A DNA stretch of 64,000 bases from Nonomuraea sp. PA05 (GTDB lineage Bacteria > Actinomycetota > Actinomycetes > Streptosporangiales > Streptosporangiaceae): NCBI RefSeq assembly GCF_008086045.1, contig NZ_VSEY01000032.1, positions 103,770 through 167,769 of the forward strand. Reading direction: 5' to 3'. Under the pieces are notes generated by a model. The model had not been told where the DNA came from. It searched no databases and worked only from the letters and a program-made list of their open reading frames with translations. This document shows positions 33,972-43,683 of the stretch, piece by piece. Position numbers and translations under genes: made by a program. Position 1 is the stretch's first letter, and the number at the start of each line of letters is the position of its first letter.

Positions 33972-36900
33972 ATGGATCTGCCGGATGAATTAGAGCTGCC
34001 CGAATCCCGTTGGAATCGGGCCCAACCCCCCGCCGAACTCGACATTCCCGACACCTCCTGGAACCGTTTCTGGGAACCCCGACCCGAATCCCCCTGGCCC
34101 CGCAGGATCGCGTTCACGCTCTCGTTCCTGCTGATCGTCCCTCTCGTTCAGGCCATGCCGGCCGCGGCGGCCTCCCGCCCGGCGCCGGTCACCCAGAAGG
34201 AGACGCCGGTCAAGGGCACGAGCGTGCCGGTCCAGGCGCCGGCGGCCGATCCCGTGCAGAAGCAGGCGTGGCAGGCGCCGCCGGCCGTCACCTGGCCCAG
34301 GGCACAGAAGGCGGAGCTGGGCGGCGCCGCGGCCAGGACCCTGGCGGCCGGCTTCCCCGTGCGGCTGGCCCCGGCGACGGACAAGGCCAGGACGGCGACG
34401 GCGGCCGAGCCGGTGAGCGTCGAGCTGCTCGACACCGACCGGCTGGGCCTGGCGATGCGGGTGTCGCCGGGCCAGAGCGTCGCCGCCACGGCCAAGGCCA
34501 CCCCGCGCAAGACGCGCCTGGAGATCGACTATTCGGGCTTCCGGTACGCGTACGGCGGCGACTACGGCGCCCGCCTGCGCCTGGTCAAGCTCGACGAGTG
34601 CGCGCTCGACGCCGCCGCCACGAACTGCGCGGCATCGCAACCGGTGAAGAGCGAGAACAACGCCAAGGACGGCACGGTGACCGCCGAGGTGGAGACCGGC
34701 GCCGTCTACGCGCTGACCGCCGCCGCTTCCGGCCCGGCGGGCGACCATTCGGCCACGTCGCTGTCCCCCTCCTCCGACTGGAGCGTCGGGACGCAGTCCG
34801 GCGACTTCAGCTGGAGCTACGGGATGCGCACGCCGCCCTCGCTGGGCGGCGAGGAGCCGGAGCTTTCCCTCGGCTACTCCTCGCAGAGCGTGGACGGCCG
34901 CACCGCCTCCACCAACAACCAGCCGTCCTGGGCCGGTGAGGGCTTCGAGCTGAACCCGGGCGGCTACATCGAGCGCCGCTACAAGTCGTGCACGCTCGAC
35001 GGCAAGAAGACCGGCGACCTGTGCTGGGACCAGGAGAACGCGGCCATGTCACTGGGCGGCTCGTCGATCGAGCTGATCAAGGACGCCACGTCCAAGCAGT
35101 GGCGGCCCAAGCGCGACGACGGCACCCGCATCGAGTACCTGACCGGCGCCACGAACGGCGACAACAACGGCGAGTACTGGCGGGTCACCACCGCCGACGG
35201 CACCCAGTACACCTTCGGGCTGAACCGCCTGCCCGGCTGGGTGAGCGGCAAGGGCGAGACCAAGTCGGTCCAGACGGTGCCGGTGTTCGGCAACAACAGC
35301 GGCGAGCCCTGCTACAACAGCACCCCGGCCAACGCCTGGTGCCAGCAGGCCTACCGGTGGAACCTGGACCTGGTCGTGGACCCGCACGGCAACGCGACCA
35401 CGTACTGGTACGAGCGGGCGACCAACCACTACGGCCGCAACTCCAAGCCCGAACTGGGCACCTCCTACGTCCGCGACGCCTACCTGACCCGCATCGACTA
35501 CGGCTACCTGTCCGGCGAGTTGTTCACCAAGGCCCCGGCGTCCCAGGTGCTGTTCGAGGTGGCCGAGCGCTGCCTGCCCAGCGGGACCGTCACGTGCGCC
35601 GCCGACCAGCTCAACAAGGACACCGCCAAGCACTGGCCGGACGTCCCCTTCGACCGGATCTGTGACTCCGGCGTCAAGTGCACCGACCGCCTCACCCCGG
35701 TGTTCTTCAGCCGCAAACGGCTGGTGAAGGTCACCACGCGGGTCCGCGACCCGGCCGGCCAGTACTACGCGGTGGACTCCTGGGCGCTGACGCATCAGTT
35801 CCCCGCCACGGGTGACGGCCTCAGCCCGTCGCTCTGGCTGGCCTCCGTCCAGCAGACCGGTCACGTGGGCGGCACGATCACGCTGCCGAGGACCACGTTC
35901 ATGGGAGTGCAGCTGCCCAACAGGGTGGACTCGACCGAGGGCCGCGCCCCGCTGGTCAAGTGGCGCGTCCAGGCCGTGGACAACGGCACCGGTGGCGAGC
36001 TGCGCGTCAACTACAAGGCGGCCGAGTGCAAGCCCGGCGAGCTGCCGGCCGCCGACAAGAACACCAGGCTGTGCTTCCCGCAGCGCTGGTCGCCGCCCGA
36101 CGAGACGGAGGTCACCGACTGGTTCCACAAGTACGTCGTGGCCCAGACGGTGGAGACGGACCGCGTCGCCGCCTCGCCCAGCGTGGTCACCAGTTACGAG
36201 TACCTGGACGGCGCGGCCTGGCGCTACGCCGAGAACATCCTGGTCAAGCCCGAGCACCGCACGTGGGCGGACTTCCGCGGGTTCGGCCGGGTACGCGTCC
36301 GTGAGGGCGACGGCCAGGACGGCAAGCGCACGCTGACGGAGTACCGCTACTTCCGGGGCATGCACGGCGACAAGCAGGCCGACGGCACCAAGCGCAGCGT
36401 GCAGGTCGAGGACTCCGAGGGCGTCAAGCTGGACGACCTCGACCAGTACTCGGGCCTCGAACGCGAGGAGATCCTGTACGACGGCGACGGCGGAGCCCTG
36501 CTCAAGGCGGTCGCCGAGCAGCCGTGGTCGCTGAAGACCGCCGAGTCCACCCAGGGCGGCATCACCAAGAGCGCGCACATCGTCGAGGCCAAGTCCATGG
36601 TCACCCGCACGGCCATCGCGGGCGGCAAGTGGCGGCGCACCGGCGAGGAGCGCTCGTACGACGCCAAGGGCCTGCTCACGCAGGTCGAGGAGAAGGGCGA
36701 CCTGTCCACCTCCGCCGACGACGAGTGCGTCCGTTACACCTACGCCCGCAACGACACGAGCTGGCTGCTCGACTACACCAGCCGCATCCAGAAGGTCGCC
36801 GCCGGCTGCGGCACCGCGGTGTCCACGCTCGCCGCCGGCGAGATCATCTCCGACGAGAAGGTCGCGTACGACGGCAAGGCGCACGGGCAGGCGCCGAGCA

Positions 36901-39900
36901 AGGGCGATGTGACCGCCGTCCAGCAGCTCGTCTCCGAGGACGGCACGACGATCACGGAGAGCACCCACACCTACGACGCCTACGGCCGCGAGACCAGCGA
37001 GACCGGCGTGGACGGCGCCAAGGCCACGACCACCTACTCCCCGGCCACGGGCGCCCTGCCCACCGAGTTGGCCGAGACCAACCACCTCGGCCACGTCGAG
37101 CGCACCAGGCTCGAGCCGGCCTGGGAGGAGCCCGTCACCGAGATCGACACCAACAACCGCCGCGTCGACATGGAGCACGACGCGCTCGGCCGCCTCGTCA
37201 AGGTCTGGCAGCCCGACCGCAGCAAGGAGGCCGGCCAGTCTCCCAGCACCGAGTACTCCTACGTGACCCGGGCGGACGGCCCGAGCGTCGTCACCACGAA
37301 GACGCTGCGCGGCGACGGCGGCTACACCGTCAGCCACGAGCTGTACGACGGCCTGATGCGCGAGCGCCAGACCCAGGAGCCCGCGCCCAGGGATGACCAG
37401 AGCACGGATCCCGCCCTGCGTGACGGCCGCACGATCACCGACACCTTCTACAACTCCCAGGGCGAGCAGTACAAGGCCAACACCGGCTACTTCGCCACCG
37501 GCACCCCCGCCACGGACCTGCTCGCGGTCGCCGACGCCGACGTGACCAACCAGGTCGTGTCGACCTTCGACGGAACGGGCGAGATCGAGGCCCAGGTCCT
37601 CAAGTCCAAGGGCGCGGAGAAGTACCGGGTCACCATCAAGCAGGAGGGCGACCGGGTCCATCTGACGCCGCCGCAGGGCGGCATCGCGACCACCCGGATC
37701 GGGGACGCCGAGGACCGCCTGATCGAGCTGCGCCAGTACAAGGGCTCGACCCCGACCGGCGAGTACGAGTCCACCAAGTACACCTACGACCACGCCGGCC
37801 GCCTCGCCACGGTGACCGACGTGGCCGGCAACGTGTGGCGCCACCACTACGACCTGCGCGGCCGGGAGATCAGGACCGAGGACCCGGACAAGGGCGTCAC
37901 GACGATGACGTACAACGACTCCGACGAGGTCGTGACCACCACGGATGCCCGGGGCAAGACGCTGTGGTACGGCTACGACACGCTGGGCCGCACGACCGAG
38001 CTGCGGGAGGGCTCCTCCTCCGGGCCGCTGCTGGCCGAGTGGAAGTACGACGCGCTGGCCAAGGGGCACCTCAACGCCGCCATCCGGTACGTGGGCGGGC
38101 AGGCGTACAAGGCCGAGATCACCGCGATCGACGCCGACTACCGCCCGCTGCGCGAGAGCGTGACCATCCCCGCGCGGGAGGGCAAGCTGGCCGGCACCTA
38201 CCAGCTCAACACCCGCTACACGCTCGACGACCAGGTGCAGTCGGTGACCTTCCCCGCCGGAGGAGGCCTGGCGGAGGAGTCGGTCGCCTACACCTACGAC
38301 GAGCTGGGCCAGCCGGTCAAGATGACCGGCCTGTCCACGTACGTGGGGGCGGCCCGCTACTCCAAGACGGGCGAGACCCTCCAGTACGAGCTGGGCGAGG
38401 CGGGCAGGAAGACCTGGCTCACCTACACCCACGACGAGTCCACCCGCCGGCTGAGCAGCATGCGGCTGGACAGGGAGGGCGCGGCCAAGACCGACCTGGA
38501 CATCAACTACACCTACGACGCGGCCGGCAACATCACCAAGATCGCCGACAGGGCGAGCGGCCAGGACACGCAGTGTTTCACCTATGACGGCCTGCGCCGG
38601 CTGACCTCGGCGTGGACCGCCACCGACGACTGCGCCGGTGGCAGGCCGGAGTCCGGCAAGATCGGCGGCGTCGCCCCGTACGCGGTCAGCTACGCCTACG
38701 ACTCCGTCGGCAACCGGACCAAGGAGACCAAGCACGCCTGGGGCGGCGTCGGGGAGACCGTCCGCGACTACGCCTACCCGGCGCCGGGCGGCAAGCAGCC
38801 GCACGCGCTGCAGAGCGCCGGCTCGGACGTGTTCGCCTACGACGAGGCCGGCAACACCACCCGCCGCAAGGTCGGCACCGCCGACCAGAGCCTGGTCTGG
38901 GACGCCGAGGGCAATCTGGAGTCGGTGACGCAGGCCGGCAAGACCACCTCGTTCGTGTACGACGCCGACGGCGACCGGCTGATCCGCAAGACGCCGACCG
39001 ACGCGACGCTCTACATCGACGACATGGAGCTGCGTTTCGACTTCGCCAAGGACGCCGTCGAGCAGACCCGCTACTACACCTTCAACGACCAGCCCGTCGC
39101 GGTGCGCACGCCGGACAACCGGGTCTACTTCATGGCCTCCGACCACCAGGGCACCGCGCAGGCGGTGGTCAACGGCGGCAACGGCGATCTGGCCGTACGG
39201 CGGCAGACCCCGTTCGGCCAGGACAGGGGGACACCACCACCGTGGTGGCCCGGCCAGCGCGGATTCGTCGGCGGCACCAAGGACGACTCGATCGGGCTCG
39301 TGCACCTCGGCGCCCGCGAGTACGATCCCGTGCACGGCCGGTTCCTGTCGGTGGACCCGCTCATCGACGACACGGATCCGCAGCAGCTCAACGGCTATTC
39401 CTACGCCAACAACAGCCCGGTCTCCATGAGCGACCCCGATGGGCAGTGGATCTGGGTGCCGGTCGTCATCGGCGGCCGATACCTGGCCAAGAAGCTCATT
39501 CAGCGCAGGCTGCGGCAGGAGGCCCTGCGCCGGGCGAGGGAGGCGGCCAGGAAGCGTGCCCTGGAGGAGGCCAAGAAACGGGCGCGTGAGGAGGCCAAGA
39601 AGCGCGCCAGGGAGGCCGCGAGGAAGCGGGCGGCGGAGAGGGCCAAGAAGAAGGCCATGGAGCGGGCCAGGCGGGCGGCGAGAGAGGCCGCCAGGAGGGC
39701 TCGCGAGGCCGCCGCCAGGCGGCGGGCCGCGGCACGGGCCAGGCGGGAGGCCGCCAGGAAGGCCCGTGAGGCGGCGCACCTGCGGCGCAAGGCGCTCAAC
39801 GCCCGCGCTCGCAACCACCGCCAGGGCCGGCTTCCCGCGGGGATCCAGCACGCGCGCTCGCAGCCGGCGCGGCGGCCGACGAGCCGCAGGGCGACGCAAC

Positions 39901-40244
39901 GGCCGGCACCGTCCAAGGCGACCAGACAGCCGGCCAGGCCGCGGCCGAGCCAGGTCTACCGCAACGACGGCAGCGCCCAGCCGACGCAGTCCTACACCGT
40001 CTACGGCAACGGGCGCATGTACCCGCAGGGCAGGCCGCCGTCGAACCTCTCCGGGCGCGGCGGCGACGGCCCGGGGGGCAGCGGCCAGGGAGAGAAGCGG
40101 CTCTTCAAACCGAAGGAGATCGAAGTGGAGATCAACACCAAGAAGGGAGCGGTCGCGAACCTCGGCCTGCGTGGCGGAAAGCTCGGCGACGACATCGCCG
40201 ACTTCATCGACGCCGTTCTCCGCGGATTGGGCGGGATGGGCTGA
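33972..40244 (+). CDS. Giant RHS/YD-repeat protein with basic helical C-terminal tail
   Basis: 2090 residues from the ATG at 33972 (MDLPDELELPESRWNR) after GAGAGGG; the frame is open to 33810 but the extension is low-complexity. N-terminus: two short repeats (LELPESRWNR, LDIPDTSWNR), then a signal/anchor helix (RIAFTLSFLLIVPLVQA). The middle carries many YD repeats (YDALGRLVKVW, YDHAGRLATVTD, YDLRGREIRTED, YDAAGNITKI) that build a cocoon-like shell, ending in the RHS core GFVGGTKDDSIGLVHLGARE, YDPVHGRFLSVDPL and YANNSPVSMSDPDG. The last ~267 residues are a variable tail: ~95 residues of Ala/Arg/Lys/Glu helix (AREAARKRALEEAKKRAREE...), a proline/glycine linker and IADFIDAVLRGLGGMG. Polymorphic toxins carry effectors in this position; no known toxin fold or immunity gene is recognised. 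Confidence 0.88.
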   Translation: MDLPDELELPESRWNRAQPPAELDIPDTSWNRFWEPRPESPWPRRIAFTLSFLLIVPLVQAMPAAAASRPAPVTQKETPVKGTSVPVQAPAADPVQKQAWQAPPAVTWPRAQKAELGGAAARTLAAGFPVRLAPATDKARTATAAEPVSVELLDTDRLGLAMRVSPGQSVAATAKATPRKTRLEIDYSGFRYAYGGDYGARLRLVKLDECALDAAATNCAASQPVKSENNAKDGTVTAEVETGAVYALTAAASGPAGDHSATSLSPSSDWSVGTQSGDFSWSYGMRTPPSLGGEEPELSLGYSSQSVDGRTASTNNQPSWAGEGFELNPGGYIERRYKSCTLDGKKTGDLCWDQENAAMSLGGSSIELIKDATSKQWRPKRDDGTRIEYLTGATNGDNNGEYWRVTTADGTQYTFGLNRLPGWVSGKGETKSVQTVPVFGNNSGEPCYNSTPANAWCQQAYRWNLDLVVDPHGNATTYWYERATNHYGRNSKPELGTSYVRDAYLTRIDYGYLSGELFTKAPASQVLFEVAERCLPSGTVTCAADQLNKDTAKHWPDVPFDRICDSGVKCTDRLTPVFFSRKRLVKVTTRVRDPAGQYYAVDSWALTHQFPATGDGLSPSLWLASVQQTGHVGGTITLPRTTFMGVQLPNRVDSTEGRAPLVKWRVQAVDNGTGGELRVNYKAAECKPGELPAADKNTRLCFPQRWSPPDETEVTDWFHKYVVAQTVETDRVAASPSVVTSYEYLDGAAWRYAENILVKPEHRTWADFRGFGRVRVREGDGQDGKRTLTEYRYFRGMHGDKQADGTKRSVQVEDSEGVKLDDLDQYSGLEREEILYDGDGGALLKAVAEQPWSLKTAESTQGGITKSAHIVEAKSMVTRTAIAGGKWRRTGEERSYDAKGLLTQVEEKGDLSTSADDECVRYTYARNDTSWLLDYTSRIQKVAAGCGTAVSTLAAGEIISDEKVAYDGKAHGQAPSKGDVTAVQQLVSEDGTTITESTHTYDAYGRETSETGVDGAKATTTYSPATGALPTELAETNHLGHVERTRLEPAWEEPVTEIDTNNRRVDMEHDALGRLVKVWQPDRSKEAGQSPSTEYSYVTRADGPSVVTTKTLRGDGGYTVSHELYDGLMRERQTQEPAPRDDQSTDPALRDGRTITDTFYNSQGEQYKANTGYFATGTPATDLLAVADADVTNQVVSTFDGTGEIEAQVLKSKGAEKYRVTIKQEGDRVHLTPPQGGIATTRIGDAEDRLIELRQYKGSTPTGEYESTKYTYDHAGRLATVTDVAGNVWRHHYDLRGREIRTEDPDKGVTTMTYNDSDEVVTTTDARGKTLWYGYDTLGRTTELREGSSSGPLLAEWKYDALAKGHLNAAIRYVGGQAYKAEITAIDADYRPLRESVTIPAREGKLAGTYQLNTRYTLDDQVQSVTFPAGGGLAEESVAYTYDELGQPVKMTGLSTYVGAARYSKTGETLQYELGEAGRKTWLTYTHDESTRRLSSMRLDREGAAKTDLDINYTYDAAGNITKIADRASGQDTQCFTYDGLRRLTSAWTATDDCAGGRPESGKIGGVAPYAVSYAYDSVGNRTKETKHAWGGVGETVRDYAYPAPGGKQPHALQSAGSDVFAYDEAGNTTRRKVGTADQSLVWDAEGNLESVTQAGKTTSFVYDADGDRLIRKTPTDATLYIDDMELRFDFAKDAVEQTRYYTFNDQPVAVRTPDNRVYFMASDHQGTAQAVVNGGNGDLAVRRQTPFGQDRGTPPPWWPGQRGFVGGTKDDSIGLVHLGAREYDPVHGRFLSVDPLIDDTDPQQLNGYSYANNSPVSMSDPDGQWIWVPVVIGGRYLAKKLIQRRLRQEALRRAREAARKRALEEAKKRAREEAKKRAREAARKRAAERAKKKAMERARRAAREAARRAREAAARRRAAARARREAARKAREAAHLRRKALNARARNHRQGRLPAGIQHARSQPARRPTSRRATQRPAPSKATRQPARPRPSQVYRNDGSAQPTQSYTVYGNGRMYPQGRPPSNLSGRGGDGPGGSGQGEKRLFKPKEIEVEINTKKGAVANLGLRGGKLGDDIADFIDAVLRGLGGMG

Positions 40245-40262
40245 TCCTGCTGGATGATCATC

Positions 40263-40288
40263 GGCGCGGGGCCTGCGGGCTCCGCGCC
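40263..40288. terminator. Hairpin after the RHS gene
   Basis: GGCGCGGGGCC-TGCG-GGCTCCGCGCC: 11-base stem (one G-U pair) with a four-base loop, 19 bases after the stop codon. Confidence 0.75.
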
Positions 40289-40417
40289 GGTGCGCCCGGC
40301 AACGCACGCGGCGCCCTGACCCGCCCTTCAACGCGCAAGGCGGTGTCACCGGCGAGATGGTCCCGCAATGCGGCGTGCCCCGATCCATGATCGCCAACAC
40401 ACTCTAGGGTGGATCAA

Positions 40418-41650
40418 ATGCCCCCCGACTTCCGTCGTTACGTCACCGCCGACGGCTTCAGCCAGTTCGGCACCCACGTCACGCGCGTGGCCCTCCCGCT
40501 GGTCGCGCTGCTGGTGCTCGACGCGGGCCCGTTGGAGCTGGGCCTGCTCAGCGCGGCCGAGATGCTCGGCTTCCTCCTCTTCGGGCTGCCCGCCGGCGTG
40601 TGGGTGGACCGGTTGCGCAGGAAGCCCATCCTGGTGACGGCCGACGTGCTGCGCGCGGTGTCCCTGGCGTCCATCCCGATCGCGGCGCTGTTCGGCGTGC
40701 TCACGCTGGCGCAGCTCTACGCCGTCGCCGTGATCGTCAGCACCGCCACGGCCTTCTTCGACGTCGCCCATCTGAGCTTCCTGCCCTCCATAGTGACCAA
40801 GGAGCAACTGCCCAAGGGCATGGGGGCCCTGGAGTCCGTGCGCAGCCTCGCCGTACTCTTCGGCCCGGGGCTCGGCGGCTGGCTCGTGCAGGTGCTCACG
40901 GCGCCCATCGCCATCGTGGCCGACGCGGTCAGCTACCTGATCTCCGCCACCCTGCTGGCGACGGTCAAGGCCAAGGAGACCCCCTCCGGGGAGCGCGTGA
41001 GCCTGATGGAGGGCCTGCGCTACGTGCTCGGCCACCCCATCCTGCGCCTGATCGGCCTCGTCGGCGCCATGAACATGTTCACCAGCGGCATCTGGGCCAT
41101 CGTCCAGCCGTTGTACCTGGTCAAGGAGCTGGGCGTGAGCGCGGCTGCCTACGGCCTGATGATCTCGGGTGCGGGGGCCGGCGGCCTGCTCGGCGCGCTC
41201 CTCGCGCCACGCGTGATCGCCCGCTTCGGTCACGGCCCCACGATGTACGGCGCAGCCGTCCTCCTCATGCCGCTCTTCGTGCTCGTCGCCTTCACGGGAC
41301 CAGGCTGGCGGCTCGCCCTCTTCCCGATCGGCATGGCGCTCATCTCCCTGGCCGGGGTCATGCTCAACGTCGCCCAGGGCAGCTACCGCCAGGCGATCTG
41401 CCCCGAGGCCCTGCGCGGCAGGATGAACGCCAGCCTCCGCTTCCTCACGTGGGGTTCGCTGCCACTCGGCGGCGTCGTCGGCGGACTGCTGGGCGAGGCC
41501 GTCACCGTTCACCAGCTTTTGTGGATCTCCTGCCTCGGCGCCGCGGCGGCCTTCCTGCCCTACGTGCTGGTTCCCGCCGTACGAAAGCTCAAGATCACGG
41601 ACGACGGCGGCCGTGCGGGCACCGACGCCAAGCAGGACAGCCGCGTGTAG
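40418..41650 (+). CDS. MFS transporter (EntS/MFS_3-type exporter)
   Basis: 410 residues from ATG 40418, or 413 from GTG 40409. A TAGGGT -10-like hexamer at 40405-40410 overlaps the GTG and precedes the ATG by seven bases, so a leaderless start at the ATG is favoured. Twelve membrane segments are expected; the N-terminal half has GLPAGVWVDRLRRKPILVTAD, the MFS loop 2-3 motif, and QLPKGMGALESVRSLAVLFGP. Related proteins export siderophores or drugs. Neighbouring genes do not indicate a substrate. Confidence 0.9.
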   Translation: MPPDFRRYVTADGFSQFGTHVTRVALPLVALLVLDAGPLELGLLSAAEMLGFLLFGLPAGVWVDRLRRKPILVTADVLRAVSLASIPIAALFGVLTLAQLYAVAVIVSTATAFFDVAHLSFLPSIVTKEQLPKGMGALESVRSLAVLFGPGLGGWLVQVLTAPIAIVADAVSYLISATLLATVKAKETPSGERVSLMEGLRYVLGHPILRLIGLVGAMNMFTSGIWAIVQPLYLVKELGVSAAAYGLMISGAGAGGLLGALLAPRVIARFGHGPTMYGAAVLLMPLFVLVAFTGPGWRLALFPIGMALISLAGVMLNVAQGSYRQAICPEALRGRMNASLRFLTWGSLPLGGVVGGLLGEAVTVHQLLWISCLGAAAAFLPYVLVPAVRKLKITDDGGRAGTDAKQDSRV

Positions 41651-41654
41651 GTCG

Positions 41655-42155
41655 TCTTGCCATGGGCGGGTCCGGGTCGGATCCGCGCGAGGAATGCCAC
41701 TGAGACGGCAATGAGGTCCGCGATGTCGTCGTGGCCCGTGAACATGTGCCCGGCTCCCCCGACCGGCAGGAACGTTGAGCTCACGCCCGCCGCCGGCAGC
41801 AGAGATCGCGCTGTCGGTGAGCCCGGCCAGCGCCGCAAGATGGCCGCCCGCGCTTTCACCCCACAGGCCGATGCGGCCGGGATCGAGATTGAACTCCCCG
41901 GCGGAGGCTCGCAGATAGGTCAATGCGGCCTTGACGCCGTCGAGTTGGGCGGGGAACAACGCCTCGATGAGCGCGTCGAACACCGAACCCGGTCGCACGG
42001 TCTCGGGCAGGAATCTCCGGTCGCCGAAGAGGAAGGCGCCGCCGTGGATCCATACCACCAGAGGGCACGCGAAGGTCGAGCAACAGGTCGACCACCGCCG
42101 TCGGCGGCTTCAGGTGCGGGCTCTCCAGCTTGGCGAAGGAATCCGGGTCAAGCGC
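41655..42155 (-). pseudogene. Broken alpha/beta hydrolase (HSL/carboxylesterase type)
   Basis: Minus-strand pieces in three frames: ALDPDSFAKLESPHLKPPTA then VVDLLLDLRVP (~42155-42060), MVWIHGGAFLFGDRRFLP to GLWGESAGGHLAALAGLT (42058-41800) and STFLPVGGAGHMFTGHDD plus IADLIAVSVAFLARI (~41775-41680). The oxyanion motif HGGAF, nucleophile GESAGG and final His in GAGHMF can each be seen, but the frame breaks twice and about 100 residues, including the Asp region, are missing. Confidence 0.8.
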
Positions 42156-42165
42156 GGCCGTTGCC

Positions 42166-43137
42166 TCAGCGGCCAGGTGTGTAAACGAGATCCACCCACT
42201 CCTGCCTGGCCTTCGCCGAGAACGTCGCCAGCACGCGCGTGACGTCCCCGTCCAGGTCCGTCACCACTGCCCGGTGGTCGTCGTGGTCGTCGCGGGTCAC
42301 CATGGCCAGATGCCGATCGTCCCACCAGCCGATCGTCCATGCCCTCGACCCGTCGTTGACCCGCTTGACCAGCTTGCCCGAGGCGAAGTCCCACACGCAG
42401 AGGTTCGACGTCTCCATCGACAGGCGCAGCGTGAGGAACTGCTTGCCCGAGGGCGAGAACGAGTCCGCGCCATGCATGATGCCGACGTCACGCAGGGTGC
42501 GATGCGTCCGTCCGTCCTGCCGGAGCACCCGCACGTCCCATGTCTGGTCCCAGAAGTTGGCGGTCAGGTATCGGCCGTCCGGAGTCCATCGAAAGGTCGC
42601 GTGCTCCTCGACGCCGCGGACGGTGACGGCCTTGGAGGTGCCGGTGATGGTGTCCACGATCACGAAGCCGACGGTGGTGATCCCGTCCTTCTGGATGCTG
42701 AGGACGAGCTTGCGGCCGTCCCGCGTCCACGCAGGGGAGGCGGTGCTGAGCGGTTTGCGTACTGTACGGATGCGCTTGGCCTTGCCCTTGTCGTCGAAGA
42801 TCACGACAGAGTCGAACGCCCCGGGCGAGGAGTAGGGCACGCCCGCGGCCTTTCCGCCCTTCGGCGCCGGGATGACTTCGTCGTACCCCTTCTTCTTCGT
42901 GAAGGAGATGCCGTCGGCGGAACGGAGATAGGCGGCGCGGTGCGACGACGACACCTCCTTGCTGAAGGCGGTCACCCGCCAGGGATCGCCGTCTCGTTCG
43001 TGCAGCACGACGCCGGCATCGGGCACGTTGACGTCGCTGTCGTCGAGTGGCTGGGCGGTCGCGGGCGCCGTGGCGACCAGGAGCAGGAGCAGGGGAGCGG
43101 ACAGCGCAGCGGGTAACAGCCGCAAGTGGATCATCAC
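42166..43137 (-). CDS. Secreted TolB-like beta-propeller protein
   Basis: 323 residues starting MMIHLRLLPAALSAPLLLLL; the signal peptide ends near TAPATA. The rest is repeats of about 45 residues with the WD40-like/PD40 pattern: PAWTRDGRKLVLSIQKDG, FRWTPDGRYLTANFWDQT, DSFSPSGKQFLTLRLS, GWWDDRHLAMVTRDD. Such propellers are protein-binding scaffolds; no enzyme motif is visible. Stands alone next to the hydrolase pseudogene. Confidence 0.75.
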   Translation of the reverse strand: MMIHLRLLPAALSAPLLLLLVATAPATAQPLDDSDVNVPDAGVVLHERDGDPWRVTAFSKEVSSSHRAAYLRSADGISFTKKKGYDEVIPAPKGGKAAGVPYSSPGAFDSVVIFDDKGKAKRIRTVRKPLSTASPAWTRDGRKLVLSIQKDGITTVGFVIVDTITGTSKAVTVRGVEEHATFRWTPDGRYLTANFWDQTWDVRVLRQDGRTHRTLRDVGIMHGADSFSPSGKQFLTLRLSMETSNLCVWDFASGKLVKRVNDGSRAWTIGWWDDRHLAMVTRDDHDDHRAVVTDLDGDVTRVLATFSAKARQEWVDLVYTPGR

Positions 43138-43444
43138 GGCAGCATAGTGTCAGGGGAGACGTGGGAGACCCGCGGTCGTCGACCGGGGCATCGATGAACG
43201 TCCGGCCGGTGCAGCCAGGCCCCGACCGGCCGGCGCTTCGCAGCGGGCACAGCGCTGGCTCGTCACGGGTGCTGGCCATGACCCGAATGCGGGCGCCGTC
43301 ATCATGCGTGTCCTTGTGGCCTGCGCAGACGGTTCCAGCACGGTCGATCCCGGTGAAGTGGACCAGGATCGCCGTGCTGTGGCGGAACCTTCGAGCGCTG
43401 CCGGCGATCAAGGGCTGAGCACATCGCCGTGTTCGGCAAGCGCT

Positions 43445-43665
43445 CAGCAGGCCTACCCAAGCCGGAACCGCCAGCTCGCCGTCCGCGTCGACGGCGTCGC
43501 GGCCGGCTCGCAGAACAGGTGGGCGGCCGACTTCGCGACCGCCCGCACCATCGGGACCGGCTCGTGGATCACCCCGGACCCGCCAGGGCCACGCCTATGG
43601 GACCGAGGCGCGCGCCGGCGGCCTGGAGCCGACGTTCGCTCATCTGGGCGTGGTGGAGGCCGAAC
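43445..43665 (+). pseudogene. GNAT acetyltransferase remnant, frameshifted
   Basis: 43445-43579 reads QQAYPSRNRQLAVRVDGVAA, then AADFATARTIGTGSWITPD; the frame moves by +1 at 43580 and continues RQGHAYGTEARAGGLEPTFA and HLGVVEAEH. Joined, this gives the GNAT acetyl-CoA-binding region (TGSW ... RQGxGxGTEMRAAxLxxAFxxLG). The N-terminal strands and everything after motif A/B are missing. Confidence 0.7.
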
Positions 43666-43683
43666 ACCTCCCGCGTGGGCGGA

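Noticed and set aside
34000..40400. Very long minus-strand open frame opposite the RHS gene (and similar long frames opposite the GH89, MMPL and esterase genes)
   Set aside because: Low-complexity Gly/Arg/Val/Asp composition with no domains; typical antisense shadows of high-GC coding sequence.
42166..43137. Propeller protein as a TolB partner of a Tol-Pal system
   Set aside because: No tolA, pal or outer-membrane context in an actinomycete; the similarity is only to the propeller fold.
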